Shown here: in pieces, positions 41,723 through 50,196 of the stretch | Numbering within the stretch: the first letter of the stretch is position 1 | Layout: every line of letters starts with the position of its first letter | Assembly: GCA_964630265.1 (NCBI GenBank) | Contig: CAZVRW010000012.1 | Location: 5,112-69,111, forward strand | Direction: 5' to 3' | DNA length: 64,000 nucleotides | Origin: CAZBWP01 sp964630265 | GTDB taxonomy: Bacteria > Pseudomonadota > Alphaproteobacteria > Rhodospirillales > Defluviicoccaceae | Program-made: the position numbers and the translations under genes | Notes under the pieces: generated by a model | The model's input: only the letters and a program-made list of their open reading frames with translations | The model's database searches: none | Told to the model about the DNA's origin: nothing

Positions 41723-42031
41723 CTATTTCTTGTCCTTCCGCGGCGTGTCGGGACGCTGGATCACCGTCCCGTCGAGCTTTCCATAAGGGTCCGGCGTCGG
41801 CCGGCCCTTGCTCTCGTCCGGCTGGCCGGGAGCCGCTTCGTAGGCGGCAACCGCGGCTTCCAGTTCGGCCAGTTCGGCATTTTTTTCGGCGGTTTCGCCG
41901 CGATCGCGCAGTTGATTGATGCGCTCGAGCGCCGCGTTGTAGTCGTTTGGACTGTCTATTCCCATGCTGTCGATGATCCCCGTCCCGACGCCGTTGGACG
42001 GTTTGTAACCTGATGGGCCACCCAGAGTCAC
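41723..42031 (-). CDS. Small protein with HigA-antitoxin-like N-terminal segment
   Basis: 102 residues from GTG 42029-42031, three bases after the cupin stop, or about 80 residues from an internal ATG. The middle, DYNAALERINQLRDRG then ELAELEAAVAAYE, resembles the N-terminal helical segment of HigA-type antitoxins (DYEAAL-rI-L...LE-YE). The helix-turn-helix that normally follows is missing; instead there is a Pro/Asp/Lys-rich tail. No toxin gene lies next to it. It is probably co-transcribed with the cupin gene. Function unknown. Confidence 0.55.
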   Translation of the reverse strand: MTLGGPSGYKPSNGVGTGIIDSMGIDSPNDYNAALERINQLRDRGETAEKNAELAELEAAVAAYEAAPGQPDESKGRPTPDPYGKLDGTVIQRPDTPRKDKK

Positions 42032-42034
42032 GAG

Positions 42035-42376
42035 TCACGGGAGATCGCGACCATGCGCCTGGGCCGGAGGCGATGTTGCCTCGATCGCAGTGAACGGCTC
42101 GAGAACCTCGTAGCGATGCTCGGCATCCGCGGGAACGAGCCAGGAATCTCCGGGTTCGAGATGGATGAGTTGGCCTTCGAGATGCAGGTTGGCCCGGCCG
42201 CCGATCACATAGCCGACCGTCTCATAATCCCGCCGGCTGTCGCTCTTGTCCTTGCCTGGCGTCTCTTCTCCCCAGAGGCGCATGGAAACACGTTTCCCCG
42301 AGACGAGATACGTCTGTCCGAGCTCGCCCTTCGGCGATGTCCTCGAGTTCACTTTCTTGACCGTCGTATCCGGCAT
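42035..42376 (-). CDS. Cupin-domain protein
   Basis: 113 residues from ATG 42374-42376, which has GAGGG six bases upstream; the frame extends further to 42469 but that part is basic and unlikely. The cupin core shows ETVGYVIGGRANLHLEGQLI and LEPGDSWLVPADAEHRYEVL, with a Glu/His set that can hold one metal ion. It is a single-domain beta-barrel and could be an enzyme or a small-molecule-binding protein. It starts a minus-strand run with the HigA-like and fumC genes. Confidence 0.8.
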   Translation of the reverse strand: MPDTTVKKVNSRTSPKGELGQTYLVSGKRVSMRLWGEETPGKDKSDSRRDYETVGYVIGGRANLHLEGQLIHLEPGDSWLVPADAEHRYEVLEPFTAIEATSPPAQAHGRDLP

Positions 42377-42941
42377 GGCACCCTCGCGATTTCGCTTGTG
42401 AACGAGGCTCATGAGGCGGCCGGCAATCGAAGTCGACGCCTTTTGCCGGCGTTTGAACGCCTCTGGCAATCAGCGATCCAGTATGTCCCGGGTGGCGTCT
42501 CGGGGCGTTAACTCAGGCAAAGGTGCGCGCCGATGGTGAAGCATCGTCGTCGCCATGCGCCCGTCCCTGACCGTCCGACAGGAGATGCGGCCCTGGTCGC
42601 TACGGTGCAGGAAAGCCTGGTGCCGGACAGTTGGCTGCCGGTCTGCGCCTTGCCCTTGGCCGGCGAGGCGTCCGAGAATTAACATATGTCAATGTGGGTC
42701 GTCGGCGCATAATTTAACTTGCCTCCAGTCAACGTGTAAGCACGCTTTGTTGTGTCAGGCAGTATACTTTACCTCTGCCGCCGCAATAGTTGCGTTACGC
42801 GGCGCTGTCATGCAGAATCAGTAATGAAGGCGCCGCCGCAATCCGCCAATTTCGACCCTGAGCACACTGGATGCTCGACGCCAGAATCGCGCATCGAAAT
42901 CTATCATTGATCTTGCCAGCGCCAGACCCGGAGGTCAGCCA
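42377..42941. other. Intergenic region upstream of divergent cupin and MBL-rhodanese genes
   Basis: 565 bases without a credible gene. The left 300 bases have ordinary GC content. Bases 42675-42800 are clearly AT-richer and hold a CRP/FNR-type palindrome (42679-42692) and a TATACT box near 42768, so the promoter of the MBL-rhodanese gene probably lies here. Short open frames in the region lack ribosome-binding sites and family resemblance. Confidence 0.6.
42679..42692. promoter_or_regulatory. CRP/FNR-type (FixK-like) palindrome
   Basis: TTAACATATGTCAA is a 14-bp near-perfect palindrome with the TTGA-N6-TCAA layout bound by FNR, FixK and related regulators; one half-site has A where G is usual. 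It lies in the AT-rich promoter-like segment about 250 bp before the MBL-rhodanese gene. Control by oxygen or nitrogen oxides would fit the neighbouring genes, but this is inference from one site. Confidence 0.4.
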
Positions 42942-44312
42942 ATGTTTCTCGAAATCATCCGATCCGAAGGGCTCGGACACCTCTCGTACTTGGTCGGCGA
43001 TGGCGGCCGCGCCGCCGTGATCGACCCCAGGCGCGACTGCGATGTTTATGTCGACATCGCTCATCGCAACGGCGCCCGCATCACGCACATTTTCGAAACG
43101 CACCGAAACGAGGACTACGTGATCGGCTCCTGCGAGTTGGCGAGCCGAACCGGCGCCACAATCTTCCACGGCGGCGAACTCGCTTTCGGTTATGGCGAAG
43201 GCGTGGCCGAGGGCGATGTCTTCGAGCTCGGTGACGTTCGTCTCTCGGTGCTCGAAACGCCAGGGCACACGTTCGAAAGCATCTCCCTGACCCTCGCGGA
43301 CACGAGCTTTGGCGATGCTCCGGTCGCCGTCTTCACCGGCGACGCCTTGTTCATCGGTGACGTCGGGCGAACGGACTTCTTTCCGGACCGGGCGCGGGAG
43401 GTCGCCGGACTGTTGTACGACAGCATCTTCGAGAAACTGCTGCCGCTTGGCGACCACGTGATCCTGCATCCGGCGCACGGCGCCGGTTCGGTCTGCGGAT
43501 CAGGCATGGCATCCCGGGAATTCTCGACCCTGGGCTACGAGCGACGGTTCAATCCGGCCCTCCAGGTCGCCGACCGCGCGGCGTTCATCCGCCGCAAAAT
43601 GGCCGAACACCATTACCTGCCGCCCTATTTCAAGATGATGGAGGCGTTCAACCTGGACGGGCCGCCGCTGCTCGGCTGCCCGCCGCAACCGCGGCCGCTG
43701 GACATCGATGAGTTCGCGGCACGGATGGCGGATGGGCTGATCGCGCTCGACATCCGCAGCCCGGAGGCGTTCGCCGGCGCGCACCTCCCGGGAGCCCTCG
43801 CCATCCCCTGCGAGATGCTGCCGAGTTTCGCCGGCTGGTACCTGGCGCACGGCGATGCGGTTGGCCTGATCGCCGCGCGCTTCGAAGACAGCCAAGCCGC
43901 CAGCACGCACCTTGCCCGCCTCGGCTATGATACCGTCGTCGGCTTCCTGGAAGGCGGGCTGCATAGCTGGGAAACGAGCGGCCGGACCTACGGCACGCTT
44001 CCGGTGCTGCATGCAAAAGAGCTGAAGGCGCGGATCGAGTCGTCGGAGAGCTTCGTGCTGCTCGACGTCCGGGGGCGCGACGAGGTGCAGGCCGCGCGTC
44101 TTCCCGGAAGCACGTGCATCTATGTGGGTGAATTGCCCGAGCGCCTGGACGAGATCCCGCGGGATCGCCCCATAACCACCTTCTGCGGCAGCGGTCAGCG
44201 CGCCGTCATCGCCGCCTCCATCCTGAAACGACACGGCTTCGAGGCGGTCGAGGTCTGTCTCGGCTCGATGGCGGCCTGTCAGGCGATCGGCTGTCCGGTC
44301 GAGACCGGCTGA
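42942..44312 (+). CDS. Metallo-beta-lactamase fold protein with two rhodanese domains
   Basis: 456 residues. The N-terminal domain (about 1-240) is of the persulfide dioxygenase/ETHE1 type, with PGHT, GDALFIGDVGR and HPAHGAGS. The first metal motif reads ETHRNEDYV instead of TH-x-H-x-DH: the second His is Asn and the last His is Tyr, so metal binding must differ. The first rhodanese domain (about 250-345) lacks an active-site Cys (IAARFEDS); the second (about 350-456) keeps it in TTFCGSGQR. The family handles sulfane sulfur such as glutathione persulfide. A short leader and ATG 42942 follow GGAGG-like CCGGAGG. It is followed by the copper ATPase 39 bp downstream, probably as one operon. Confidence 0.88.
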   Translation: MFLEIIRSEGLGHLSYLVGDGGRAAVIDPRRDCDVYVDIAHRNGARITHIFETHRNEDYVIGSCELASRTGATIFHGGELAFGYGEGVAEGDVFELGDVRLSVLETPGHTFESISLTLADTSFGDAPVAVFTGDALFIGDVGRTDFFPDRAREVAGLLYDSIFEKLLPLGDHVILHPAHGAGSVCGSGMASREFSTLGYERRFNPALQVADRAAFIRRKMAEHHYLPPYFKMMEAFNLDGPPLLGCPPQPRPLDIDEFAARMADGLIALDIRSPEAFAGAHLPGALAIPCEMLPSFAGWYLAHGDAVGLIAARFEDSQAASTHLARLGYDTVVGFLEGGLHSWETSGRTYGTLPVLHAKELKARIESSESFVLLDVRGRDEVQAARLPGSTCIYVGELPERLDEIPRDRPITTFCGSGQRAVIAASILKRHGFEAVEVCLGSMAACQAIGCPVETG

Positions 44313-44351
44313 GTTGGAGGATCCGCCAAGGCGCCAGGGGACGCACCATCG

Positions 44352-46511
44352 ATGAACGATCCCGATAGCAAAGGGCGAAACAGATCTGAAGCGGGCCAAG
44401 CCAACGACGCCACGCATCGGCAAGACCGACATCACGGGCCCGGGGATAACGGGCACGGGAATCATGGGCCCGGGGATCACGGGCATGGGAACCATGGGCA
44501 CGGTCATGCGGCGATGGTCGCCGACTTTCGCCGGCGTTTCTGGATCTCGCTGGCGCTGACCGTTCCCATTCTGGCGCTGTCGCCGATGATCCAGGGCTTT
44601 CTGGGCCTTGGCGAAACCCTCGCGTTTCCGGGATCGGCCTACGCTTTGTGGGCGTTGTCGTCGGTCCTGTTCGCCTATGGCGGTTGGCCCTTCCTCAAAG
44701 GCGCCGTCCACGAGATCGGCGAGCGTCAGCCTGGAATGATGACCCTGATCGGCTTCGCCATCAGTGTCGCCTACGTGTATTCGACCGCCGTCGTTTCCGG
44801 CGTCGAAGGCGGGGTCTTTTTCTGGGAACTCGCCACACTCATCGACGTCATGCTGCTCGGCCATTGGATCGAGATGCGCTCCGTCATGGGGGCTTCGGGC
44901 GCGCTGGAGGCGCTGGTCCAGTTGGTCCCCGACACGGCCTCCCGCGTCACCGAGGACGGCGAGACCGAGACGGTTGACGTCTCCGAGCTTCGCACCGGGG
45001 ACCATGTGCTGGTTCGCCCGGGAGAACAGGTCGCGGTCGACGGCGTGATCGTCGACGGTCGGACCAGCGTTGATGAATCCATGATCACGGGCGAGTCGAC
45101 GCCCGTCGAAAAGGACAAAGGGGACAGCGTCGTCGGCGGCTCGGTCAACGGCGACGGCGCCATCACCGTGAAGATCGAGAAGACGGGTGAGGACACGTAT
45201 CTGTCTCAGGTCGTCGAGATGGTGCGCCGTGCCCAGGAATCGCGGTCGCGCAGCCAGGACATGGCGGCACGGGCCGCGGGCTGGCTGTTCTACATCGCCG
45301 TGACCGTCGGCGGCATCACTCTCGCGGCTTGGCTCGTCGCCGGGCAGGATTTTCAGTTCGCGCTGGCGCGGATGGTCACGGTCATGGTGATCACCTGTCC
45401 CCACGCCCTCGGCCTCGCGGTGCCTCTGGTGGTGGCGGTCAGCACCGGCCTCGGCGCGCAAAACGGTCTCCTGATCCGTGATCGGACACGGTTCGAGCGG
45501 GCGCGGACCCTGACCACCATCATTTTCGACAAGACGGGAACGTTGACCGAAGGGCGGTTCGGCGTCACTGACGTCATCGCCCTCGACCAGATGGACACGA
45601 CCGAGGTCCTGCGACTGGCGGCGGCGATCGAGAGCCATTCCGAGCATCCGATCGCGCAGGGGATCATCGCCAAGGCCGAGGAAGAGGGGTTGGAGGTCGC
45701 CTCGCCCACCGACTTCGAGGCACTGACCACCGACTTCGAGGCACTGAAAGGCCAGGGTGCCCGCGCCGCTGTGGACGGCCGCGACGTGCGCGTGGTCAGC
45801 CCCGGCTACGTTGAGGAGCATGCCTTGGCACCGGACGACGACACCGTCCGGCAACTCGCCGAGGCGGGCAAGACCGTGGTGTATGTCATGGCCGACGATG
45901 CCGTTGTCGGCGCGATCGCACTCTCCGACATCATTCGCGACGAGTCTTACGAGGCGATCGCGCGCCTCAAGGCCATGGGGATCCGCTGCATCATGTTGAC
46001 CGGCGATGCGCGGGCCGTTGGCGAGCACGTGGCGCGGGAGCTGGAGCTCGACGAATATTTCCCGGAGGTTTTGCCGGACGAGAAGGCGGATAAGGTCAAG
46101 CAGGTGAAACGCGAGGGCGGAACCGTGGCGATGGTGGGTGACGGGATCAACGATGCCCCGGCTCTCGTCGAGGCCGATCTCGGCATCGCGATCGGCGCCG
46201 GAACGGATGTGGCCGTGCAGTCGGCCGACATCGTTCTCGTCCGCAGCGATCCGCGCGATGTTGTGGCCCTGCTCATCCTGTCCCGTGCCACCCACCGCAA
46301 GATGCTGCAGAACTTCGCCCTGGCGACCGGCTACAACGCGGTGGCGGTCCCGCTGGCCGCCGGCGTGGCGGCGCCGTGGGGGATCGTCATGTCGCCGGCG
46401 ATCGGGGCGGCCCTGATGTCGGCGAGCACAGTTCTCGTTGCGATCAACGCCAAACTCCTCCAACGCACCCGCCATCGCATGCAGCGTAATCATCCGCCGA
46501 AGCACCGATGA
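44352..46511 (+). CDS. copB: CopB-type heavy-metal P1B-ATPase
   Basis: 719 residues. The N-terminus (about 20-55) is His/Gly-rich and built from two 30-bp DNA repeats (44433-44462, 44463-44492). Eight spans are expected. The ion-site motif is TCPHALGLA (CPH), typical of P1B-3 CopB-like exporters, not the CPC of CopA. Also seen are TGESTP, the phosphorylation site DKTGTLT, the ATP-site HP in SEHPIA, and GDGINDAPAL. The nucleotide-binding domain carries a 21-bp in-frame duplication giving TDFEALTTDFEAL. The substrate is probably Cu(+), Cu(2+) or Ag(+), pumped out of the cytoplasm. Confidence 0.93.
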   Translation: MNDPDSKGRNRSEAGQANDATHRQDRHHGPGDNGHGNHGPGDHGHGNHGHGHAAMVADFRRRFWISLALTVPILALSPMIQGFLGLGETLAFPGSAYALWALSSVLFAYGGWPFLKGAVHEIGERQPGMMTLIGFAISVAYVYSTAVVSGVEGGVFFWELATLIDVMLLGHWIEMRSVMGASGALEALVQLVPDTASRVTEDGETETVDVSELRTGDHVLVRPGEQVAVDGVIVDGRTSVDESMITGESTPVEKDKGDSVVGGSVNGDGAITVKIEKTGEDTYLSQVVEMVRRAQESRSRSQDMAARAAGWLFYIAVTVGGITLAAWLVAGQDFQFALARMVTVMVITCPHALGLAVPLVVAVSTGLGAQNGLLIRDRTRFERARTLTTIIFDKTGTLTEGRFGVTDVIALDQMDTTEVLRLAAAIESHSEHPIAQGIIAKAEEEGLEVASPTDFEALTTDFEALKGQGARAAVDGRDVRVVSPGYVEEHALAPDDDTVRQLAEAGKTVVYVMADDAVVGAIALSDIIRDESYEAIARLKAMGIRCIMLTGDARAVGEHVARELELDEYFPEVLPDEKADKVKQVKREGGTVAMVGDGINDAPALVEADLGIAIGAGTDVAVQSADIVLVRSDPRDVVALLILSRATHRKMLQNFALATGYNAVAVPLAAGVAAPWGIVMSPAIGAALMSASTVLVAINAKLLQRTRHRMQRNHPPKHR

Positions 46512-46728
46512 AACCGTGCGTGCACAGGACCGCCGAGAACGGCATGGCGACGGCCGGAAAGGTCCGCGGACGCTCTCAGACGTGGCGGCGATCGTCGGAG
46601 CCGCCGGGGTCGCCGCGCCATCCTGGGTTAAGGCGACCGCCGATCGCCGGACGTAGAATTGGCGCCGACAGGTTGGACCGGCCTGTCGCCAGACTCATAC
46701 CGTTTGAGCGCAAAGAATGGAGGAAACC

Positions 46729-47148
46729 ATGAAAGTTCACGACGTCATGTCGACGAATGTCGACCTGATTGATCCATTGGTGCAACTGGCCGAGGCCGCG
46801 CGGATCATGCGCGATGATGATGTCGGAGCATTGCCGATCGGCGAGAACGACCGCCTCGTCGGAATGCTGACCGACCGGGACATCGTTGTCCGCGGCCTCG
46901 CCGCGGGGCGCGACGCGAACGCAACAACGGCCCGCGACATTATGTCGAAGGGCATTCTTTACTGCTTCGATGATCAGTCGGTCGAAGAGGCGGCCGACCT
47001 CATGGGTGAGCAACAGGTGCGACGCCTCGCCGTCGTCAACCGGGACAAGCGACTGGTCGGCATCGTTTCCCTGGGTGACCTCTCGACGAAAGGCTCGACG
47101 GGGGTCGCCGCCGAGACCCTCGAAGCCGTCTCCCGCCCGGCACATTGA
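46729..47148 (+). CDS. CBS-pair domain protein
   Basis: 139 residues, consisting almost entirely of two CBS motifs (about 8-60 and 72-125): MKVHDVMSTNVDLIDP, VGMLTDRDIVVRGLA and VRRLAVVNRDKRLVGIVSLG. Such pairs bind adenine nucleotides and act as energy sensors or regulatory subunits. ATG 46729 has GGAGG five bases before it; the frame also has an ATG four codons upstream inside that site. It lies 217 bp after the metal ATPase, with nothing recognisable in between. The partner protein is unknown. Confidence 0.88.
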   Translation: MKVHDVMSTNVDLIDPLVQLAEAARIMRDDDVGALPIGENDRLVGMLTDRDIVVRGLAAGRDANATTARDIMSKGILYCFDDQSVEEAADLMGEQQVRRLAVVNRDKRLVGIVSLGDLSTKGSTGVAAETLEAVSRPAH

Positions 47149-47404
47149 TCAACCGAAGCATCACTTGCCCCCAGGAACGCCGGCCGTCGGGCAGGCGGGC
47201 GAGGCGTGACAACCGATATCGAGCGGTTCGATCCTGCTGAGGGGGGCCCGCCCTCCGTCGGCAACGAACCACCCAAAGAGGGCCGAAAGCCGAGGGCCGG
47301 CAACGGTTGCGCGTATGCCTTGGGCTGCGGATTCGTCCTGGTCGGTGCCCCGGCTCGGCGGGCGTTCCGCCGCTGCGGGCACTCGGCGGAGTGAGGTCTC
47401 GAAA

Positions 47405-48265
47405 ATGCGGACGAGCGACGATCAAATGAAACCGCCACAATCCCAGGAGCATCAACCGGGCCGCGAAACGCTGATGGAGCCGCGGCCCCGCTGCATGCCG
47501 CGCTTTCCCGGCTCGGGCCGGCTTACCGGAAAGGTCGCGCTGATCACCGGTGGTGACAGCGGGATCGGCCGTGCGGTGGCGATCCTGTTCGCCCGCGAGG
47601 GGGCGAAGATCGCCATCGTCTACCTCGAAGAGGTCGAGGATGCGAAGAGGACGCAGGATCTCGTCGAGGCGGAGGGATCGGAAGCCTTTTGCGTTGAGGG
47701 CGACATCGGCAGTGAGGCGTTCTGCCGGCACGCGGTCGACATGACGATCAAGCGCTTCGGTCGTTTGGATGTCGTCGTGAACAATGCCGCGGAGCAACAT
47801 CCGCAGCAGGATCTCCAGGATATTGGTGCCGAGCAGCTCGAGAAGACGTACCGGACAAATGTCTTCGGCTACTACTACATGACGAAGGCGGCCCTCCCGC
47901 ACCTCCGATGCGGCAGCAGTGTCATCAACACCACGTCGGTGACCGCCTATCGCGGCAGTCCCAATCTGCTCGATTACAGTGGCACGCGAGGCGCCGTCGT
48001 CAGCTTCACCCGGTCATTGTCGAAGGCTGTCATCGATGGGGGAATCCGCGTCAATGGCGTCGCACCCGGCCCGATCTGGACGCCGCTGACACCGTCCAGC
48101 TACGACGAGGAGGAGGTGGCGTCGTTCGGGAGCCAGGCACCGATGGGACGCCCCGGAGAACCCAACGAGGTGGCACCGTGCCATCTGTTCCTGGCGTGTG
48201 ACGACTCGTCGTTCATGACCGGCCAAGTCCTCCACCCGAACGGGGGCGAGATCGTCGGCGGCTGA
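47405..48265 (+). CDS. Short-chain dehydrogenase/reductase with YxxxR active site
   Basis: 286 residues. Closest in pattern to the YghA/glucose-and-ribitol-dehydrogenase-like SDRs with a 40-residue N-terminal extension. The cofactor loop TGGDSGIGRAVAILFAREGA, the VVNNAAEQHP segment and the catalytic Ser-Tyr region are clear. The usual Y-x3-K is replaced by DYSGTRGA: the catalytic Lys is Arg (codon CGA), and the codon context is unambiguous. Catalysis may be weakened or altered. ATG 47405 lacks a strong ribosome site. It is followed by sodC 58 bp downstream. Confidence 0.88.
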   Translation: MRTSDDQMKPPQSQEHQPGRETLMEPRPRCMPRFPGSGRLTGKVALITGGDSGIGRAVAILFAREGAKIAIVYLEEVEDAKRTQDLVEAEGSEAFCVEGDIGSEAFCRHAVDMTIKRFGRLDVVVNNAAEQHPQQDLQDIGAEQLEKTYRTNVFGYYYMTKAALPHLRCGSSVINTTSVTAYRGSPNLLDYSGTRGAVVSFTRSLSKAVIDGGIRVNGVAPGPIWTPLTPSSYDEEEVASFGSQAPMGRPGEPNEVAPCHLFLACDDSSFMTGQVLHPNGGEIVGG

Positions 48266-48323
48266 TGGTGACGGTTCAGACGCGTTGCCTCGGCGCAGTG
48301 CAACAACCGGATGGAGAGAAATC

Positions 48324-48863
48324 ATGCAGAGACTTGTAACAGCGGGGCGCTTGGGAGGGCTCGCGCTGGCGGCTTCCCTGAGTTTCGCGATGCCCGCCGC
48401 GGCACAGGATCCGGTCTCCAAGGCCATGGCCAAGCTGAGCAACGCCGAGGGCAAGAGCGTCGGCCTCGTCGTGTTGGACGAACCGGTCCGCGGCAACGGC
48501 GTCATCGTCGACGCGATGCTGACCAACATGCCGGAAGGGGAGCACGCGTTTCATGTCCATGAGACCGGCGCCTGCGACCCGCCGGACTTCACGAGTGCTG
48601 GCGGACACTTCAACCCCACGGGTCTGGAGCACGGAATCCGCAATCCAGAGGGCATGCACGCCGGCGACCTCCCGAACATTCACGTTCCCCCATCCGGCGA
48701 ATTGCGGGACGAAATGTTTGCCGTGAACCTCAGCCTCGACGACAGGCTCTTCGATGAAGACGGCGCGTCCATCGTCATTCACGCCGGAGGCGACGACTAC
48801 ACGACCGATCCCGCCGGAGATGCGGGACCCCGCATCGCGTGCGGCGTCATTGTGCCTCAGTGA
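48324..48863 (+). CDS. sodC: Periplasmic Cu/Zn superoxide dismutase
   Basis: 179 residues. A signal peptide of about 30 residues ends in AAAQ. The mature part shows the metal ligands in HAFHVHETGAC and SAGGHFNP, the HAGDLPNI loop, VIHAGGDDY, and the disulfide/arginine region GPRIACGVI. It converts superoxide to hydrogen peroxide in the periplasm. ATG 48324 is preceded by GGAGAG. The frame is open upstream but lacks a second plausible start. Confidence 0.95.
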   Translation: MQRLVTAGRLGGLALAASLSFAMPAAAQDPVSKAMAKLSNAEGKSVGLVVLDEPVRGNGVIVDAMLTNMPEGEHAFHVHETGACDPPDFTSAGGHFNPTGLEHGIRNPEGMHAGDLPNIHVPPSGELRDEMFAVNLSLDDRLFDEDGASIVIHAGGDDYTTDPAGDAGPRIACGVIVPQ

Positions 48864-49210
48864 TCCATGACGGAGGCGCCTCGTTGCGGCGGGTGGAGAC
48901 ATTGAACGCACCGGCGAATGCACCCGCCGCCAACGCACCCGCCGCCCACGGCTGAATGGGGCCGTGCAGGGGAGACGTCTGACCGAGCAGAACCGAAGGA
49001 TTCGCGTTTAAGCGGCAACCGGAAGTCGGGACGGCAAGCCGGATAAGGGTATCCGTTGAAAACGGATAATGATCGTCCCAGCGAATGGAGCATCGACATT
49101 TGCGGCGACGAGCGGATCCGGCATCGGATTCACCTGCGTTAATGAGAACTCTCTGGCGATATCCGATCCTGATCCTGTTGAGAACGCAGGTTTTCGGAGG
49201 GATTCAGAAC
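48864..49210. other. Intergenic region with a hairpin
   Basis: 347 bases without a gene. TATCCGTT (49050-49057) pairs perfectly with AACGGATA (49061-49068) around a three-base loop; it has no T run and may be an operator or an mRNA structure. No other feature was seen. Confidence 0.5.
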
Positions 49211-49492
49211 ATGACGGACCGCAAGACGACACCACACGCCCCCGACAATCAGGGCGAAGGTAACCGAGAGGCTGCACGCGAATACGATGAAGAGCAACGA
49301 AAGTTCGTCGAGGCGGGCCGAGTTGAAGAGGCCGCCACGGAGGCTGCCGAGGCAGTGGAAAGCGATGAGCAACGGGCGCGTCTTGAGAATGCGGAACGGA
49401 AAGGCAAGTCTAAAGCAACGGAATTTGACCCTAACGTCAAACGAGATTACTTAGCACCAGCGAGACTTTCTCGGCATAGGCGAAATGTGTGA
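49211..49492 (+). CDS. Small hydrophilic conserved protein
   Basis: 93 residues from ATG 49211, with GGAGGGA about 13 bases upstream; the frame is open further left but codon use is less typical. The protein is highly charged: NQGEGNREAAREYDEEQRKF followed by a Glu/Ala-rich helix and a Lys/Arg tail. Short proteins starting GEGNREAAR-Y are widespread in alphaproteobacteria and annotated only as hypothetical. No cysteines and no membrane segment. It lies in the stress-gene run; function unknown. Confidence 0.7.
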   Translation: MTDRKTTPHAPDNQGEGNREAAREYDEEQRKFVEAGRVEEAATEAAEAVESDEQRARLENAERKGKSKATEFDPNVKRDYLAPARLSRHRRNV

Positions 49493-49578
49493 GCCCGGCC
49501 AACATCTATGGCATCCGCGAAATGGACAAATTGTCGAATCCGTATGCGTGTCGGGTCGTTTGAGCGTCAGGAGGTATC

Positions 49579-49842
49579 ATGCTTGAGCATTCAAGACGGC
49601 GTGCTCTTGGTCGGTGGCGACGCGTAACCTTCTATGTCTGGGTGGGGCTGACGGTCATCGCGGCGATCTACCTCGCGGTGGCGGCGCCATTGGCCACCTA
49701 TTTCCATGAGGACGTTCGCTTGGTCGGAGTCTTCGTGCCGCCGTTGATGATCATCCTTCTCGGCATCGGTATCGCGTGGCTGGTTTGGCTGGTGACCTCG
49801 TCACGTGAAAAAGATCGCCACTCGAGCTCGCAACCGCGATGA
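49579..49842 (+). CDS. Small two-span membrane protein
   Basis: 87 residues. Two hydrophobic segments (about 19-40 and 51-72) flanked by basic ends, so both termini are probably cytoplasmic. ATG 49579 is preceded by GGAGG with a four-base gap (GGAGGTATCATG). No family recognised. Confidence 0.7.
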   Translation: MLEHSRRRALGRWRRVTFYVWVGLTVIAAIYLAVAAPLATYFHEDVRLVGVFVPPLMIILLGIGIAWLVWLVTSSREKDRHSSSQPR

Positions 49843-49917
49843 GAGGTGCGTCGCCGTTCATGGTCGCTTTGCCGGCGCACGACATGATGAATCCGTGATG
49901 GACGGAGGCGTTAAGAT

Positions 49918-50196
49918 ATGACTCCGCCCCGCCAGGGCCAGGATGACCGCGACCGGTCCGCGCCTGATATTCATGCGACCGCGATAGCGGCGTTCGCGAT
50001 CGCTGAGTCGTTGGCGTTGGCGCTGGCCGAGCGCGGCACCCTCGATCAGAAGGAAGTCGAGAGCCTGTTGCAGGATGCAGCGGCGGCGCAACGCAACGCG
50101 GCGCAGGTCAGTGGGGCCAGCGAGCACTACGCCGAGGCGGCCCGGCTGATCGGCCGCGTCATTTCGGGCGTGCGCTGCGTCGATCGCCCTCGGTAG
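49918..50196 (+). CDS. Small Ala-rich hypothetical protein
   Basis: 92 residues, mostly helical and rich in Ala and Glu (ATAIAAFAIAESLALALAER). GGAGG lies nine bases before ATG 49918. No cysteines, signal peptide or known motif. It follows the two-span protein by 75 bp. No function assigned. Confidence 0.6.
   Translation: MTPPRQGQDDRDRSAPDIHATAIAAFAIAESLALALAERGTLDQKEVESLLQDAAAAQRNAAQVSGASEHYAEAARLIGRVISGVRCVDRPR

Noticed and set aside
43500..46505. 1001-residue open frame opposite the MBL-rhodanese and CopB genes
   Set aside because: Antisense to two clear genes, no recognisable domain.
47140..47160. TTGATCAA just after the CBS gene as an FNR box
   Set aside because: The half-sites are directly joined without the spacer that FNR-type dimers need; it also lies at a gene end.
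47206..47394. 62-residue open frame from GTG 47206 between the CBS and SDR genes
   Set aside because: Poor ribosome site, Gly/Arg/Pro-rich composition and no likeness to a family; it may be a small gene but cannot be supported.
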